This document shows, in pieces, positions 1-8,307 of a DNA stretch of 64,000 bases. The notes below the pieces were generated by a model, which did no database searches, was not told where the DNA came from, and worked only from the letters and a program-made list of their open reading frames with translations. A program made the translations under genes and the position numbers. Each line of letters opens with the position of its first letter. The stretch's first letter is position 1. The stretch lies in assembly GCA_035441325.1 (NCBI GenBank), contig DAOROA010000003.1, forward strand, positions 1 to 64,000, in the 5' to 3' direction. The DNA is from Competibacter_A sp002352125. GTDB lineage: Bacteria > Pseudomonadota > Gammaproteobacteria > Competibacterales > Competibacteraceae.

Positions 1-40
1 CCTTCCGGATAACAAAAAATTTGAATGTGATAAAACTTAA

Positions 41-3000
41 TTTACGGAGTATTTACCACCGGATACACCGGGCGGTGCCATCGTCTATTGCGCCACCCGT
101 AAGCAAACCGAGGCGGTGGCGAAGTTTCTGCGCAAGAAAGGGTTGATGGCGGAACACTTCCACTCCGGGTTGCAACCGGAAGCCAAAAAGAGCGTGCAGG
201 CCCGCTTCATCGGCGGCGCATTGCGGGTGATTGTCGCGACCAACGCTTTCGGTATGGGCATCGACAAGCAGGATGTGCGGCTGGTGATCCACGCCGACAT
301 TCCCGGATCGTTGGAAAATTACCTGCAAGAGGCCGGACGCGCCGGGCGTGACCGGCACATGGCGCGTTGCGTTTTGCTTTACACCCTTGAAGATGTCGAG
401 CGGCAATTCGGCATGTCGGCCCGCTCGCGGCTGACGCAACGGGAAATTCAGGCCATCCTGAAATCGCTCAGAAACCTGGATCGCAAGAAGCGGCTGGGCG
501 GGGAAGTCGTCGCCACTGCCGGGGAGATTCTCGCCGAAGACGAGAACGCAGCGTTCGCGCGGGATTCCGCCACCGACGACACGCGCGTGCGCACCGCCAT
601 CGCTTGGCTGGAAGAAGCTACCCTGCTTACCCGCGAGGAAAACCAGGTTCAGGTATTTCCTTCCTCGCTACGCGTCGGCTCGGCGGAAGAGGCCCAAAGA
701 AAATTGGACAAAACGCCCATGATCCCGGAGTACCGGAATCAGTTGTTGTCGCTAGTGAACGCACTCATCGCGGCGGACGCCGATCAAGGTATTTCGACGG
801 ATGAACTGATGGGGCTGTCGGGTCTGAGTGCTGCAAAGATTCGTGCCGCGCTCCACGACTTAGAACGCCTGGGCATCGCCAGCAACGACACCGCCCTGAC
901 CGCTTTTGTCCACGCTGGGGTGGAACGAGCGTCGCGGAAGCGTTTGGAGGACGCTGAAACGCTCGAAGAGGCGTTGCTCGACGAGCTAAGACAGTCGGCG
1001 CCGGACCTCGGAAAAGGCGACGCCGCCGTGTTGCATCTACGCCATGCGACCCAACAACTCAAGGATGCAGGCCAACCTAACGCGCTGCCCGAACAACTCT
1101 GGCGGATCATCAAAAGTCTCTCTTTCGACGGTCGGAACGAAGAAGGTGGCGTGGGCAGTTTGCACTTGCGTCGGCTGGATGCGGAAACAGTGCAGGTTAC
1201 GCTCCGGCGGGAATGGTCGGCAGTGAATAAGACCGCTCGATTGCGCCGTGCGGCGGCCAGGCGGCTGTTGGAACATTTGCTCGGCTGTTTACCAACGGGG
1301 ACGCGAGGCACGGATCTGCTCGCCGAGACAACTCTAGGTAAGTTGATGGCTGCGCTCGAAGCGGATATCACTCTCAAAGCGGAAATCAAAGACCCGCCCA
1401 AACTGCTAGACCGGGCGTTGCTATGGCTGCACGAGCAGGAGGTGGTCCGCCTCAACAAAGGGTTGGCGGTTTTTCGCCCAGCGATGACTATCCGGCTCGG
1501 GCAGGAAAAGCGTGGCTTCCTGAAAGCGGACTTCGTACCGCTGAAACTTCATTACGACGAACAGGTAGTGCAGATTCACGTCATGGCGGAGTACGTCCAG
1601 CGGGGTCTCAAGGCCATGGCGGAGGCGCTACGCCTGGCGATGGATTACTTCAGACTGCAACGCGACGAGTTTCTAAGCCGCTGGCTACCGGAGCGGGAGA
1701 AAGATCTGGGCCGGCAGACGACGCCAGAATCCTGGCTGGCCATCGTGGAATCCCTCGGCAATTCGGTACAGCAAAGGATCGTTGCCGATGACCGGGAACA
1801 GACCAACGTATTGGTGTTGGCCGGCCCCGGATCGGGCAAGACCCGCGTGCTGGTGCACCGCATCGCCTATCTGGTGCGGGTCAGGCGGGAAAACCCGCAC
1901 GGTATTCTGGCGCTTGCCTACAACCGTCATGCGGCGGTGGAAATCCGGCGCCGTCTTGCCGACCTGATCGGCGACGATGCCAGAGGCGTTACCGCTCTCA
2001 CCTGTCACGCGCTGGCCATGCGGCTGACCGGCGCGAGCTTCGCAAAACGTGACACCCCATTGGATGATGCCGCATGTAATGCGGTGCTGGAACAAGCGAC
2101 GGCGCTGCTCAAAGGCGATGGTTTACTGCCAGAGGAAGCCGACGAGCAACGCCAGCGGCTCCTAGCTGGATTTCGCTGGATCTTGGTAGACGAGTATCAG
2201 GATATCGACCGATACCAGTATGAATTGATTTCGGCGTTGGCCGGTCGCACTCTCCTGGACGAAGATGGCCGGATTAGCCTGTTTGCGGTCGGCGATGATG
2301 ACCAGAATCTCTACGCTTTCAAAGGAGCATCGATCGAATTTATCCGCCGCTTCGAGGCCGATTACGCGGCCAAGCCTTCTTATCTGATCGAGAACTACCG
2401 TTCCACCGCCCACATCATCGCCGCAGCCAACCGCCTGATCGACCCCGCGCACAACCGCATGAAGGCCGGACATCCAATCACCATCAACCGCGTTCGAGCG
2501 AAAGCTCCCGCCGGCGGCGACTGGCAAAATCTGGACCCGGTCACTTGGGGCCGGGTTCAAGTATTACCGGCCGGCAACAGTACCGTGACCCAAGCGGTAG
2601 CGGTCATGACTGAGCTGCGGCGTTTGGCTGAACTGGCGCCGGACTGGAATTGGGACCGGATTGCGGTCATCGCGCGCAAATGGGAAATTCTGGAGCCGCT
2701 ACGCAGCTACTGCGAACTTCACAGCATTCCGGTGCAGATGGCAGATGAAGAGGCGCCGCCTATCTGGTATTTGCGAGAAACACAAACTCTGCTTGAATGG
2801 TTGCGAGCCAGAGAAAGGAAGCTGATCGATGCGGATACCATCAGACAATGGCTCGACGGAAAAGGCTCCGGTTACTGGTGGGATGCACTGCGGGAAGCGG
2901 TGGATGAGTATTTCTTAGAAACCGGCGGCACAGAGTTGTCGAACGATCATTTTACGGAATGGCTGGCCGAATGGGGCCGCGAAGCGCGCCGTCGCCAGGC

Positions 3001-3610
3001 CGGACTTCTGTTGCTCACCGCCCATCGGGCCAAAGGTCTGGAATTCGATCACGTTGCGGTGCTGGACGGTGGTTGGGAAAAAACGGGTTACAACGAAGAT
3101 CGGGATGCATCGCGCCGGCTGTATTACGTCGCCATGACTCGCGCCCGAAAAACTCTCCTCTTGGCTCGCCTCGATCCGGGTAATACCTTGCTGGATTCCT
3201 TGCCTAAAAATCCAGGAATGATGTGGCGTTCACCGGCTTTTCTACCGCAACCTGATCCAGCTCTGGGTCGTTGCTATCGACGCCTGACCTTGCGAGAGGT
3301 GGACATCGGCTTCGCCGGTCGCCATGCGCCGAGAGACAGCGTGCACCGGGCCATTGCGGCGCTCTCCGCGGGCGATAGCCTTTCCTGGCGGCAAGAAAAA
3401 GAGCGTTGGTTGCTGGTGAACGACCAAGGCCATACCGTCGGGCGGCTTGCTTACGCTTTTCACCCGCCCGCAAACATGAGGTGTGTCGAGGCGCGAGTAA
3501 TAGCCGTCATCACCCGCCTGAAAAAGGATAACGCTGATCCTACGTACCTCAACTCGGTGCGCTGTGATCGCTGGGAGGTGGTGCTGCCGGAACTGGTTTT
3601 TGAACCTTGA
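41..3610 (+). CDS. RecQ/UvrD-type fusion helicase, 5'-truncated
   Basis: DNA helicase of superfamilies 2 and 1 joined in one chain, presumably acting in recombination or repair. The frame is open from 41; the first usable start would be GTG 116. It begins inside the RecQ C-terminal helicase lobe (AIVYCATRKQTE, then IVATNAFGMGIDK and QEAGRAGRD), followed by a winged-helix-like stretch. A complete UvrD/Rep helicase follows: Walker A GPGSGKT near residue 570 counted from GTG 116, Walker B DEYQD near 690, GDDDQNLY, the ENYRS motif, HRAKGLEFD near 970 and YVAMTRAR near 1004. The RecQ ATP-binding lobe is missing: an in-frame TAA lies at 38-40 and the first ~55 bases are AT-rich, unlike what follows. 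The gene may therefore be a broken copy, although the UvrD half is intact. No partner operon is visible. Confidence 0.8.
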   Translation, partial: FTEYLPPDTPGGAIVYCATRKQTEAVAKFLRKKGLMAEHFHSGLQPEAKKSVQARFIGGALRVIVATNAFGMGIDKQDVRLVIHADIPGSLENYLQEAGRAGRDRHMARCVLLYTLEDVERQFGMSARSRLTQREIQAILKSLRNLDRKKRLGGEVVATAGEILAEDENAAFARDSATDDTRVRTAIAWLEEATLLTREENQVQVFPSSLRVGSAEEAQRKLDKTPMIPEYRNQLLSLVNALIAADADQGISTDELMGLSGLSAAKIRAALHDLERLGIASNDTALTAFVHAGVERASRKRLEDAETLEEALLDELRQSAPDLGKGDAAVLHLRHATQQLKDAGQPNALPEQLWRIIKSLSFDGRNEEGGVGSLHLRRLDAETVQVTLRREWSAVNKTARLRRAAARRLLEHLLGCLPTGTRGTDLLAETTLGKLMAALEADITLKAEIKDPPKLLDRALLWLHEQEVVRLNKGLAVFRPAMTIRLGQEKRGFLKADFVPLKLHYDEQVVQIHVMAEYVQRGLKAMAEALRLAMDYFRLQRDEFLSRWLPEREKDLGRQTTPESWLAIVESLGNSVQQRIVADDREQTNVLVLAGPGSGKTRVLVHRIAYLVRVRRENPHGILALAYNRHAAVEIRRRLADLIGDDARGVTALTCHALAMRLTGASFAKRDTPLDDAACNAVLEQATALLKGDGLLPEEADEQRQRLLAGFRWILVDEYQDIDRYQYELISALAGRTLLDEDGRISLFAVGDDDQNLYAFKGASIEFIRRFEADYAAKPSYLIENYRSTAHIIAAANRLIDPAHNRMKAGHPITINRVRAKAPAGGDWQNLDPVTWGRVQVLPAGNSTVTQAVAVMTELRRLAELAPDWNWDRIAVIARKWEILEPLRSYCELHSIPVQMADEEAPPIWYLRETQTLLEWLRARERKLIDADTIRQWLDGKGSGYWWDALREAVDEYFLETGGTELSNDHFTEWLAEWGREARRRQAGLLLLTAHRAKGLEFDHVAVLDGGWEKTGYNEDRDASRRLYYVAMTRARKTLLLARLDPGNTLLDSLPKNPGMMWRSPAFLPQPDPALGRCYRRLTLREVDIGFAGRHAPRDSVHRAIAALSAGDSLSWRQEKERWLLVNDQGHTVGRLAYAFHPPANMRCVEARVIAVITRLKKDNADPTYLNSVRCDRWEVVLPELVFEP

Positions 3611-3891
3611 CCGGTCAATCTGTCACATTGAGGACTATCGCTAGCGTATATCCGAGCAACGTTTTCTTGAAAACCGTTAACCGCCCAAGGCCGAGCAGAA
3701 CGGGGTCGATGCCTAGCACTGGTGGCATCCAAACCCGCTTGATGATAACCTTATACGCTACAACGAAACCGATCCCGAAGGAGTCGTTTCCGGCTTCCAT
3801 CCAACCTTAATCTAACGCGGGCAGTGGTATACCGGCCCCGCCCTACGGCTTCTCAACCCCAACGCAGCTAATATCAGAGGGGAGTTAATCG

Positions 3892-5739
3892 ATGGCAATC
3901 GCTCATGATGGTAAAAACCGGACCAGCAACACCAAGTTGTTGAAATGGGTGGAGGAGATCGCCGCCCTGACCCAGCCCGACAAGATCGAATGGGCCGATG
4001 GCTCACAAGAAGAGTACGACCGGCTTTGTCAGTTGATGGTGGATGGCGGCACGTTCACCCGCCTGAACCCGGAGAAGCGGCCCAACTCCTACCTCGCCCG
4101 CTCCCATCCATCCGACGTGGCGCGCGTCGAAGACCGCACCTTCATCTGCTCGGAAAACAAAGAAGACGCTGGTCCGACCAACAATTGGGCGCCACCCGCC
4201 GAAATGCGCGCGCAGCTCAAGGAGCAGTTCGCCGGCTGCATGCGTGGCCGCACCATGTACGTCATTCCCTTCAGCATGGGGCCGATCGGCAGCCCGATCG
4301 CTCAGATCGGCATCGAGATCACCGACTCGGCTTACGTCGTGGTCAACATGCGGATCATGACCCGCATGGGCCAGAAGGTGCTCGACACGCTGGGCAGCGA
4401 CGGCTTCTATATCCCGTGCGTGCATTCGGTCGGCGCGCCGCTGGCCCCCGGCCAGAAGGACGTGCCTTGGCCGTGCGAGCCGGACATCAGCCGCAAGGCC
4501 ATCGTCCATTATCCTGAAACCCGCGAGATTTGGTCCTATGGGTCGGGTTACGGCGGCAACGCCCTGCTCGGCAAGAAGTGCCTGGCCTTGCGCATCGCCT
4601 CCGCGATGGCGCGCGACGAAGGCTGGCTGGCCGAGCACATGCTGATCCTGGGTCTCGAATCGCCCAAGGGCGACAAAACCTACGTCGCGGCGGCTTTCCC
4701 CAGCGCCTGCGGCAAGACCAACTTGGCCATGATCGTCCCGCCCAAGGGCTTCGGTAACTGGAAAGCGCTGACCGTCGGCGACGACATCGCCTGGATCAAG
4801 CCGCGTCCTGACGGCACCCTGCGCGCCATCAACCCCGAAGCCGGATTCTTCGGCGTCGCTCCCGGCACCTCCTACGATTCCAACCCCATGGCGATGGAAT
4901 CGATCAAGGCCAATTGCATCTTTACCAACGTCGTGCTGACCGACGACGGTGACGTGTGGTGGGAAGGCATGGGCGTGGAACCCCCGGCGCACGGCATCGA
5001 CTGGCAGGGCAACGACTGGACGCCGGACTGCGGCCGGTTAGGCGCGCACGCCAATTCGCGCTTCACGGCGCCAGCCTCGCAATGCCCGACTATCGATCCG
5101 GCTTGGGAAGATCCTGCGGGCGTTCCGATTTCGGCCTTCATCTTCGGCGGGCGCTTGTCCAAGACCTTCCCGCTGGTCTATCAGGCCTACGACTGGAACC
5201 ACGGCGTATTCATGGCGGCCACCATGGGTTCGGAAGCCACCGCCGCCGCCATCGGCGTGACCGGTATCCGGCGTGATCCGTTCGCCATGCTGCCGTTCTG
5301 CGGCTACAACATGGCGGCTTACTGGGGCCACTGGGTCAACATGGGCAAGCAGACTGGCCTCAAGCTGCCCAAGATCTTCCGCACCAACTGGTTCCGCAAG
5401 GATGCCAATGGCAAGTTCGCTTGGCCGGGCTACGGTCAGAACATGCGGGTTCTTAAGTGGATCGTGGAGCGCGTCAACGGTCAGGTCGACGCCGTGGAAA
5501 GCCCGTTCGGGTTGATGCCGCGCTACGAGGATTTGGACCTGCAAGGTCTGGATTTCACCAAGGAGCAGTTCGCGGCCATCACCAATATCAACCGCGCCGA
5601 GGCGGCTAGCGAAGTTGAGGAAATCAAGGGTTTCTTCGAGAAATTTGGCCAGAAACTGCCGCCGGAACTTGAAGCGCAGCGCCAGGAGTTCGGAAAGCGT
5701 GTCGAAAAGGCTCCCGAAGTCTGGAAGGTAGTCGCCTAA
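3892..5739 (+). CDS. pckG: Phosphoenolpyruvate carboxykinase (GTP)
   Basis: Cytosolic enzyme converting oxaloacetate and GTP to phosphoenolpyruvate, CO2 and GDP; the entry step of gluconeogenesis, or anaplerotic in reverse. The product of 615 residues has the usual length of the GTP-dependent family. It carries the P-loop with the reactive cysteine (FPSACGKTNLAM), the GDDIAWI metal-binding segment, and conserved blocks such as FGGRLSKTFPLV. The start is fixed by a strong ribosome binding site (agaggggag) about 8 bases before ATG 3892. It stands alone: 281 bases without a convincing gene separate it from the helicase, and two hairpins follow its stop. The GTP rather than ATP type is clear from overall sequence similarity. 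Confidence 0.97.
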   Translation: MAIAHDGKNRTSNTKLLKWVEEIAALTQPDKIEWADGSQEEYDRLCQLMVDGGTFTRLNPEKRPNSYLARSHPSDVARVEDRTFICSENKEDAGPTNNWAPPAEMRAQLKEQFAGCMRGRTMYVIPFSMGPIGSPIAQIGIEITDSAYVVVNMRIMTRMGQKVLDTLGSDGFYIPCVHSVGAPLAPGQKDVPWPCEPDISRKAIVHYPETREIWSYGSGYGGNALLGKKCLALRIASAMARDEGWLAEHMLILGLESPKGDKTYVAAAFPSACGKTNLAMIVPPKGFGNWKALTVGDDIAWIKPRPDGTLRAINPEAGFFGVAPGTSYDSNPMAMESIKANCIFTNVVLTDDGDVWWEGMGVEPPAHGIDWQGNDWTPDCGRLGAHANSRFTAPASQCPTIDPAWEDPAGVPISAFIFGGRLSKTFPLVYQAYDWNHGVFMAATMGSEATAAAIGVTGIRRDPFAMLPFCGYNMAAYWGHWVNMGKQTGLKLPKIFRTNWFRKDANGKFAWPGYGQNMRVLKWIVERVNGQVDAVESPFGLMPRYEDLDLQGLDFTKEQFAAITNINRAEAASEVEEIKGFFEKFGQKLPPELEAQRQEFGKRVEKAPEVWKVVA

Positions 5740-5750
5740 TCTCGGCTGGA

Positions 5751-5778
5751 AACGCGGCCCGCGAGGACCGCGTTTTCC
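5751..5778 (+). terminator. Hairpin after pckG
   Basis: A 7-bp stem (aacgcgg 5751-5757 with ccgcgtt 5768-5774) followed by a short T run. It could be a first, weaker terminator for pckG. Confidence 0.45.
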
Positions 5779-5793
5779 GGAAGATAAGGCATT

Positions 5794-5819
5794 AAAAAGC
5801 CGGCGCAAGCCGGCTTTTT
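5794..5819. terminator. Strong bidirectional terminator
   Basis: An 11-bp stem: aaaaagccggc at 5794-5804 pairs with gccggcttttt at 5809-5819, with a 4-base loop. The flanking A and T tracts let it work in both directions, ending pckG (plus) and the minus-strand gene at 5865-6218. Confidence 0.85.
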
Positions 5820-5864
5820 GCGTTGGAATGCTTACGACTGGATCAGCCGGATATTGGAGCTTCT

Positions 5865-6218
5865 TCAGATCGCTGCCGCGAAAACTGACTCCATGACTTG
5901 CAGCGCGAATCGCGCCGAAACCGTGGCGGGACCACCGCCCATTTCGATACCGACCTCGACCGCCTCCAGAACCTCTTCGTATGTTGCGCCTGCCTGGGCC
6001 GCTTGTTCGATGTGCCACTGCATGCAGGACTCGCAGTCGATTCGCACGGAAATACCCACCGCGATAAGTTCCTTGGTCTTGCCCGGCAGTGCGCCGTCCG
6101 CGTATGCCGCGTTCTCCATCGTCAAAAATGCCTGGTAAACCTTGGATTTTTTATCGACCAACGTTTGATGTGCCCATTTCCGGGTTCGCGAAAGCGCTTG
6201 CAACCTGGTTTGATCCAC
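5865..6218 (-). CDS. AhpD-like carboxymuconolactone decarboxylase family protein
   Basis: Small cytosolic protein of 117 residues in the CMD/AhpD superfamily. It shows the CxxC-x3-H pattern of peroxidase-type members (CESCMQWH, residues about 59-66), which in AhpD relays electrons to a peroxiredoxin. It carries no other domain. It starts 3 bases after the stop of the upstream alpha/beta hydrolase (6222-7106), so the two are almost certainly one transcription unit. The pairing suggests a detoxification role, but the substrate is unknown. A strong terminator follows at 5794-5819. Confidence 0.85.
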   Translation of the reverse strand: MDQTRLQALSRTRKWAHQTLVDKKSKVYQAFLTMENAAYADGALPGKTKELIAVGISVRIDCESCMQWHIEQAAQAGATYEEVLEAVEVGIEMGGGPATVSARFALQVMESVFAAAI

Positions 6219-6221
6219 TAC

Positions 6222-7106
6222 CTAATCTCCCGCAAAAAACCGGCGGAGTTCCCCGACGACTTCCTCGGGTTGTTCCTCGGGAAGAAAATGCCCGCAGTCC
6301 AACGCCTTCCCCTCTACGTGGCCGGCGTATTGCCGCCAAACTGCCAGTACGTCGTAGGTTCGGTGCACAAACCCTCTCGCCCCCCAAAGCACCAGAAGAG
6401 GACAAGCGATTTTTTTATTCAAGTCCTCCTCGTCATGCACCAAATCGATACTGGCCGCCGCTCGATAATCCTCGCAGGACGCCCGAATCGTTTCCGGGTT
6501 ACCGAAACAGCGAATGTATTCGGACACGGCTTTAGGATCGAATTGGGCCTCAGGAGCGCTCCAGCGTCGCAGTTTCTCGGTCAGATAGTAACCAGGATCG
6601 GCTCCAATCATACGCTCGGGCAGTCCGTTCGGTTGGATCAAAAAAAACCAGTGATAGTAGCCCGTGGCAAAATGTTGATCGGTGTGTTTGAACATGTGAT
6701 AAGTGGGAACGATATCCATGACGCAGACTTTTTTGACCCGATCCGGATAATCGAGCGCCATGCGGTGAGCAACTCTGGCGCCTCGATCATGGCCGGCCAC
6801 GGCGAATTCCCGATAGCCGAAATACTCCATCACTTCGACCATATCCCGCGCCATCGCTCGTTTGGAGTAGGTACTATGATCGGTGGCGCTTTTCGGTTTG
6901 GAGCTATCGCCATAGCCGCGCAAATCGGGACAAATCACCCGAAACTTGCTCGTGAATCGCGGTGCGACATGGTGCCACATGGCATGAGATTGCGGATAAC
7001 CATGCAAAAACAACAGCGGGCTACCGGAGCCACCATGTTCCAGGAAAATGGAGGCTCCGCTCGTGCTGATTTGAATTTTGTTGAATTCTTTGCCGAGCAT
7101 CGCCAT
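6222..7106 (-). CDS. Alpha/beta hydrolase, haloacetate dehalogenase-like
   Basis: Alpha/beta-fold hydrolase of 294 residues close to fluoroacetate/haloacetate dehalogenases. Visible family marks: oxyanion segment LLFLHGYPQSHAMWH, the PDLRGYGDSSKP strand, the nucleophile elbow GHDRGARVAHR with Asp instead of Ser, the cap-domain GLPERMIGADP segment, and a late GHFLPEE with the catalytic His. Asp as nucleophile is typical of dehalogenases and epoxide hydrolases, so true haloacetate activity is likely but not proven. ATG 7106 and ATG 7100 are both possible starts. It is the first gene of a two-gene unit with the AhpD-like protein. Confidence 0.85.
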   Translation of the reverse strand: MAMLGKEFNKIQISTSGASIFLEHGGSGSPLLFLHGYPQSHAMWHHVAPRFTSKFRVICPDLRGYGDSSKPKSATDHSTYSKRAMARDMVEVMEYFGYREFAVAGHDRGARVAHRMALDYPDRVKKVCVMDIVPTYHMFKHTDQHFATGYYHWFFLIQPNGLPERMIGADPGYYLTEKLRRWSAPEAQFDPKAVSEYIRCFGNPETIRASCEDYRAAASIDLVHDEEDLNKKIACPLLVLWGARGFVHRTYDVLAVWRQYAGHVEGKALDCGHFLPEEQPEEVVGELRRFFAGD

Positions 7107-7225
7107 AAAGTTTTCTCAATTGCCGAAGAGTTTAGCCGGGTGTGAATCGACTTTGATCTTTTCAGAGTCGTCGGCAATCAATAAGATTATAGGGTTCTAG
7201 TTCAAGGTATTTCGTTTTGGTTGGA

Positions 7226-7372
7226 TTACGGTTGCTGATCTTGCGCCTCCGGTTGTGGTGTGTTGTTTTTATCGAGTTTCTTTCGGCGCTTCTCCTGCTG
7301 TTTTTCTTCTTGTTTCTTTTTTTTGGCCAGATCCTTCTGACGTTTTTCGTACTGATAGTTCGGTTTAGCCAA
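7226..7372 (-). CDS. Small basic Lys/Glu-rich protein with TTG start
   Basis: Predicted 48-residue cytosolic protein beginning MAKPNYQYEKRQKDLAKKKK, rich in Lys, Glu and Gln, with a polar tail. The start is inferred as TTG 7372 because a good ribosome binding site (aaagga) lies 7 bases upstream. The frame is open further upstream to an ATG at 7507, but that extension would overlap the 3' end of the 7410-7853 gene and looks non-coding. Short proteins with the same MAKPxYxxxKRQKxLAKK start are widespread in Proteobacteria (recollection, function unknown). It may be co-transcribed with the two genes upstream. Confidence 0.65.
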   Translation of the reverse strand: MAKPNYQYEKRQKDLAKKKKQEEKQQEKRRKKLDKNNTPQPEAQDQQP

Positions 7373-7409
7373 GGTTGTTCCTTTCGGTAGGTTAGGTCCC
7401 AAAAGAAGA

Positions 7410-7853
7410 TCAATTAGGATTGAATTTAGGCTTTTTGCCGCTGACCTTAGGATATCTGCCAGCGGCCGATACGTTGTGTCCGAACCCGCAGATTCCATTT
7501 TGTTCAACGATCAGGATATTTTTTTTAAATCTGAGCACGATCTTGCAATCGTCGTCGACTCCATTCGGTTTAAATACAGCTATATCGCCTTCGATAAAGG
7601 CGGTACCGGCTCCTTCGCCGGTATTTGCCATTGGTCCATAGGGCGAACTGTACTCATAGACTCCGGAGAATTCGATGCGAAGCCGTTGTTTGCCTAGCGC
7701 CCAGATTTTGAATTCGCCGTTTCTGTTCCGCCAAGTTCCATTGACTTGATTGGCAGTCACGATAGTTTGCTGTGCTACGGCAATGGTTATCGGTATCAAT
7801 ACCTGCCCGATCACCGAAACAAGCATCGCGAGAAGAAAAAAGACGGTCCTCAC
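7410..7853 (-). CDS. Exported hypothetical protein
   Basis: A 147-residue protein with a clear Sec signal peptide: hydrophobic stretch MRTVFFLLAMLVSVIGQVLI, then an Ala-containing cleavage region near residue 27 (AVAQQ). The mature part is mostly beta-strand-like and Gly-rich, starting with GTWRNRNGEFKIW, which resembles small lipocalin-like or DUF2147-like secreted folds; I do not recognise the family with certainty. It has two cysteines in the C-terminal half that could form a disulfide. It begins 3 bases after the stop of gloA, so it probably shares the gloA transcript. Confidence 0.75.
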   Translation of the reverse strand: MRTVFFLLAMLVSVIGQVLIPITIAVAQQTIVTANQVNGTWRNRNGEFKIWALGKQRLRIEFSGVYEYSSPYGPMANTGEGAGTAFIEGDIAVFKPNGVDDDCKIVLRFKKNILIVEQNGICGFGHNVSAAGRYPKVSGKKPKFNPN

Positions 7854-7856
7854 TCT

Positions 7857-8237
7857 TTATCTGCCAATCAGTTCGATTGGATATCCATCTGGGTCTTCGA
7901 TAAACGAAATGATCGTAGTTCCCGCATTCATTGGACCCGCCTCGCGCAGAATCTTGCCACCACGATCCTTGACTTCTTGCGTGGCTCTGTAAACGTCGCT
8001 GACTTCGATGGCAATATGGCCGTAGGCGGTTCCCATTTCGTAGCGATCCACGCCCCAATTGTAGGTAAGCTCGATTACCGTGTGGTCGGATTCGTCGCCA
8101 TATCCCAGAAAAGCCAGAGTAAACTCACCGGCTGGATAATCCTTTCGGCGCAGCAATTTCATGCCCAGCACTTCGGTGTAGAATTTGATCGAACGGTCCA
8201 GATCACCCGTTCTTAGCATGGTGTGTAGAATACGCAT
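7857..8237 (-). CDS. gloA: Glyoxalase I (lactoylglutathione lyase)
   Basis: Isomerises the methylglyoxal-glutathione hemithioacetal to S-lactoylglutathione in the cytosol. The 126-residue protein has the length of the bacterial Ni-type enzyme. All four metal ligands known from the E. coli enzyme fall at the same numbers: His5, Glu56, His74 and Glu122. The ending DPDGYPIELIGR is also typical. It lies downstream of argG on the same strand, with a hairpin between them, and is followed 3 bases later by the exported hypothetical protein. Confidence 0.96.
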   Translation of the reverse strand: MRILHTMLRTGDLDRSIKFYTEVLGMKLLRRKDYPAGEFTLAFLGYGDESDHTVIELTYNWGVDRYEMGTAYGHIAIEVSDVYRATQEVKDRGGKILREAGPMNAGTTIISFIEDPDGYPIELIGR

Positions 8238-8268
8238 AGTGTTTCTCCCGAAACAGGTTTACCGGTGA

Positions 8269-8300
8269 AGCCGGCGCGCTTTTTTCGAAACGCGCCGGCT
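8269..8300. terminator. Hairpin between argG and gloA
   Basis: A 9-bp GC-rich stem (agccggcgc 8269-8277 with gcgccggct 8292-8300) just after the argG stop. There is no long T run on the minus strand, so termination of argG may be partial. Confidence 0.5.
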
Positions 8301-8307
8301 TTCTTGG

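Noticed and set aside
3615..3800. 61-codon minus-strand frame before pckG
   Set aside because: No ribosome binding site, no recognisable product and no neighbour linking it to a unit; left as spacer.
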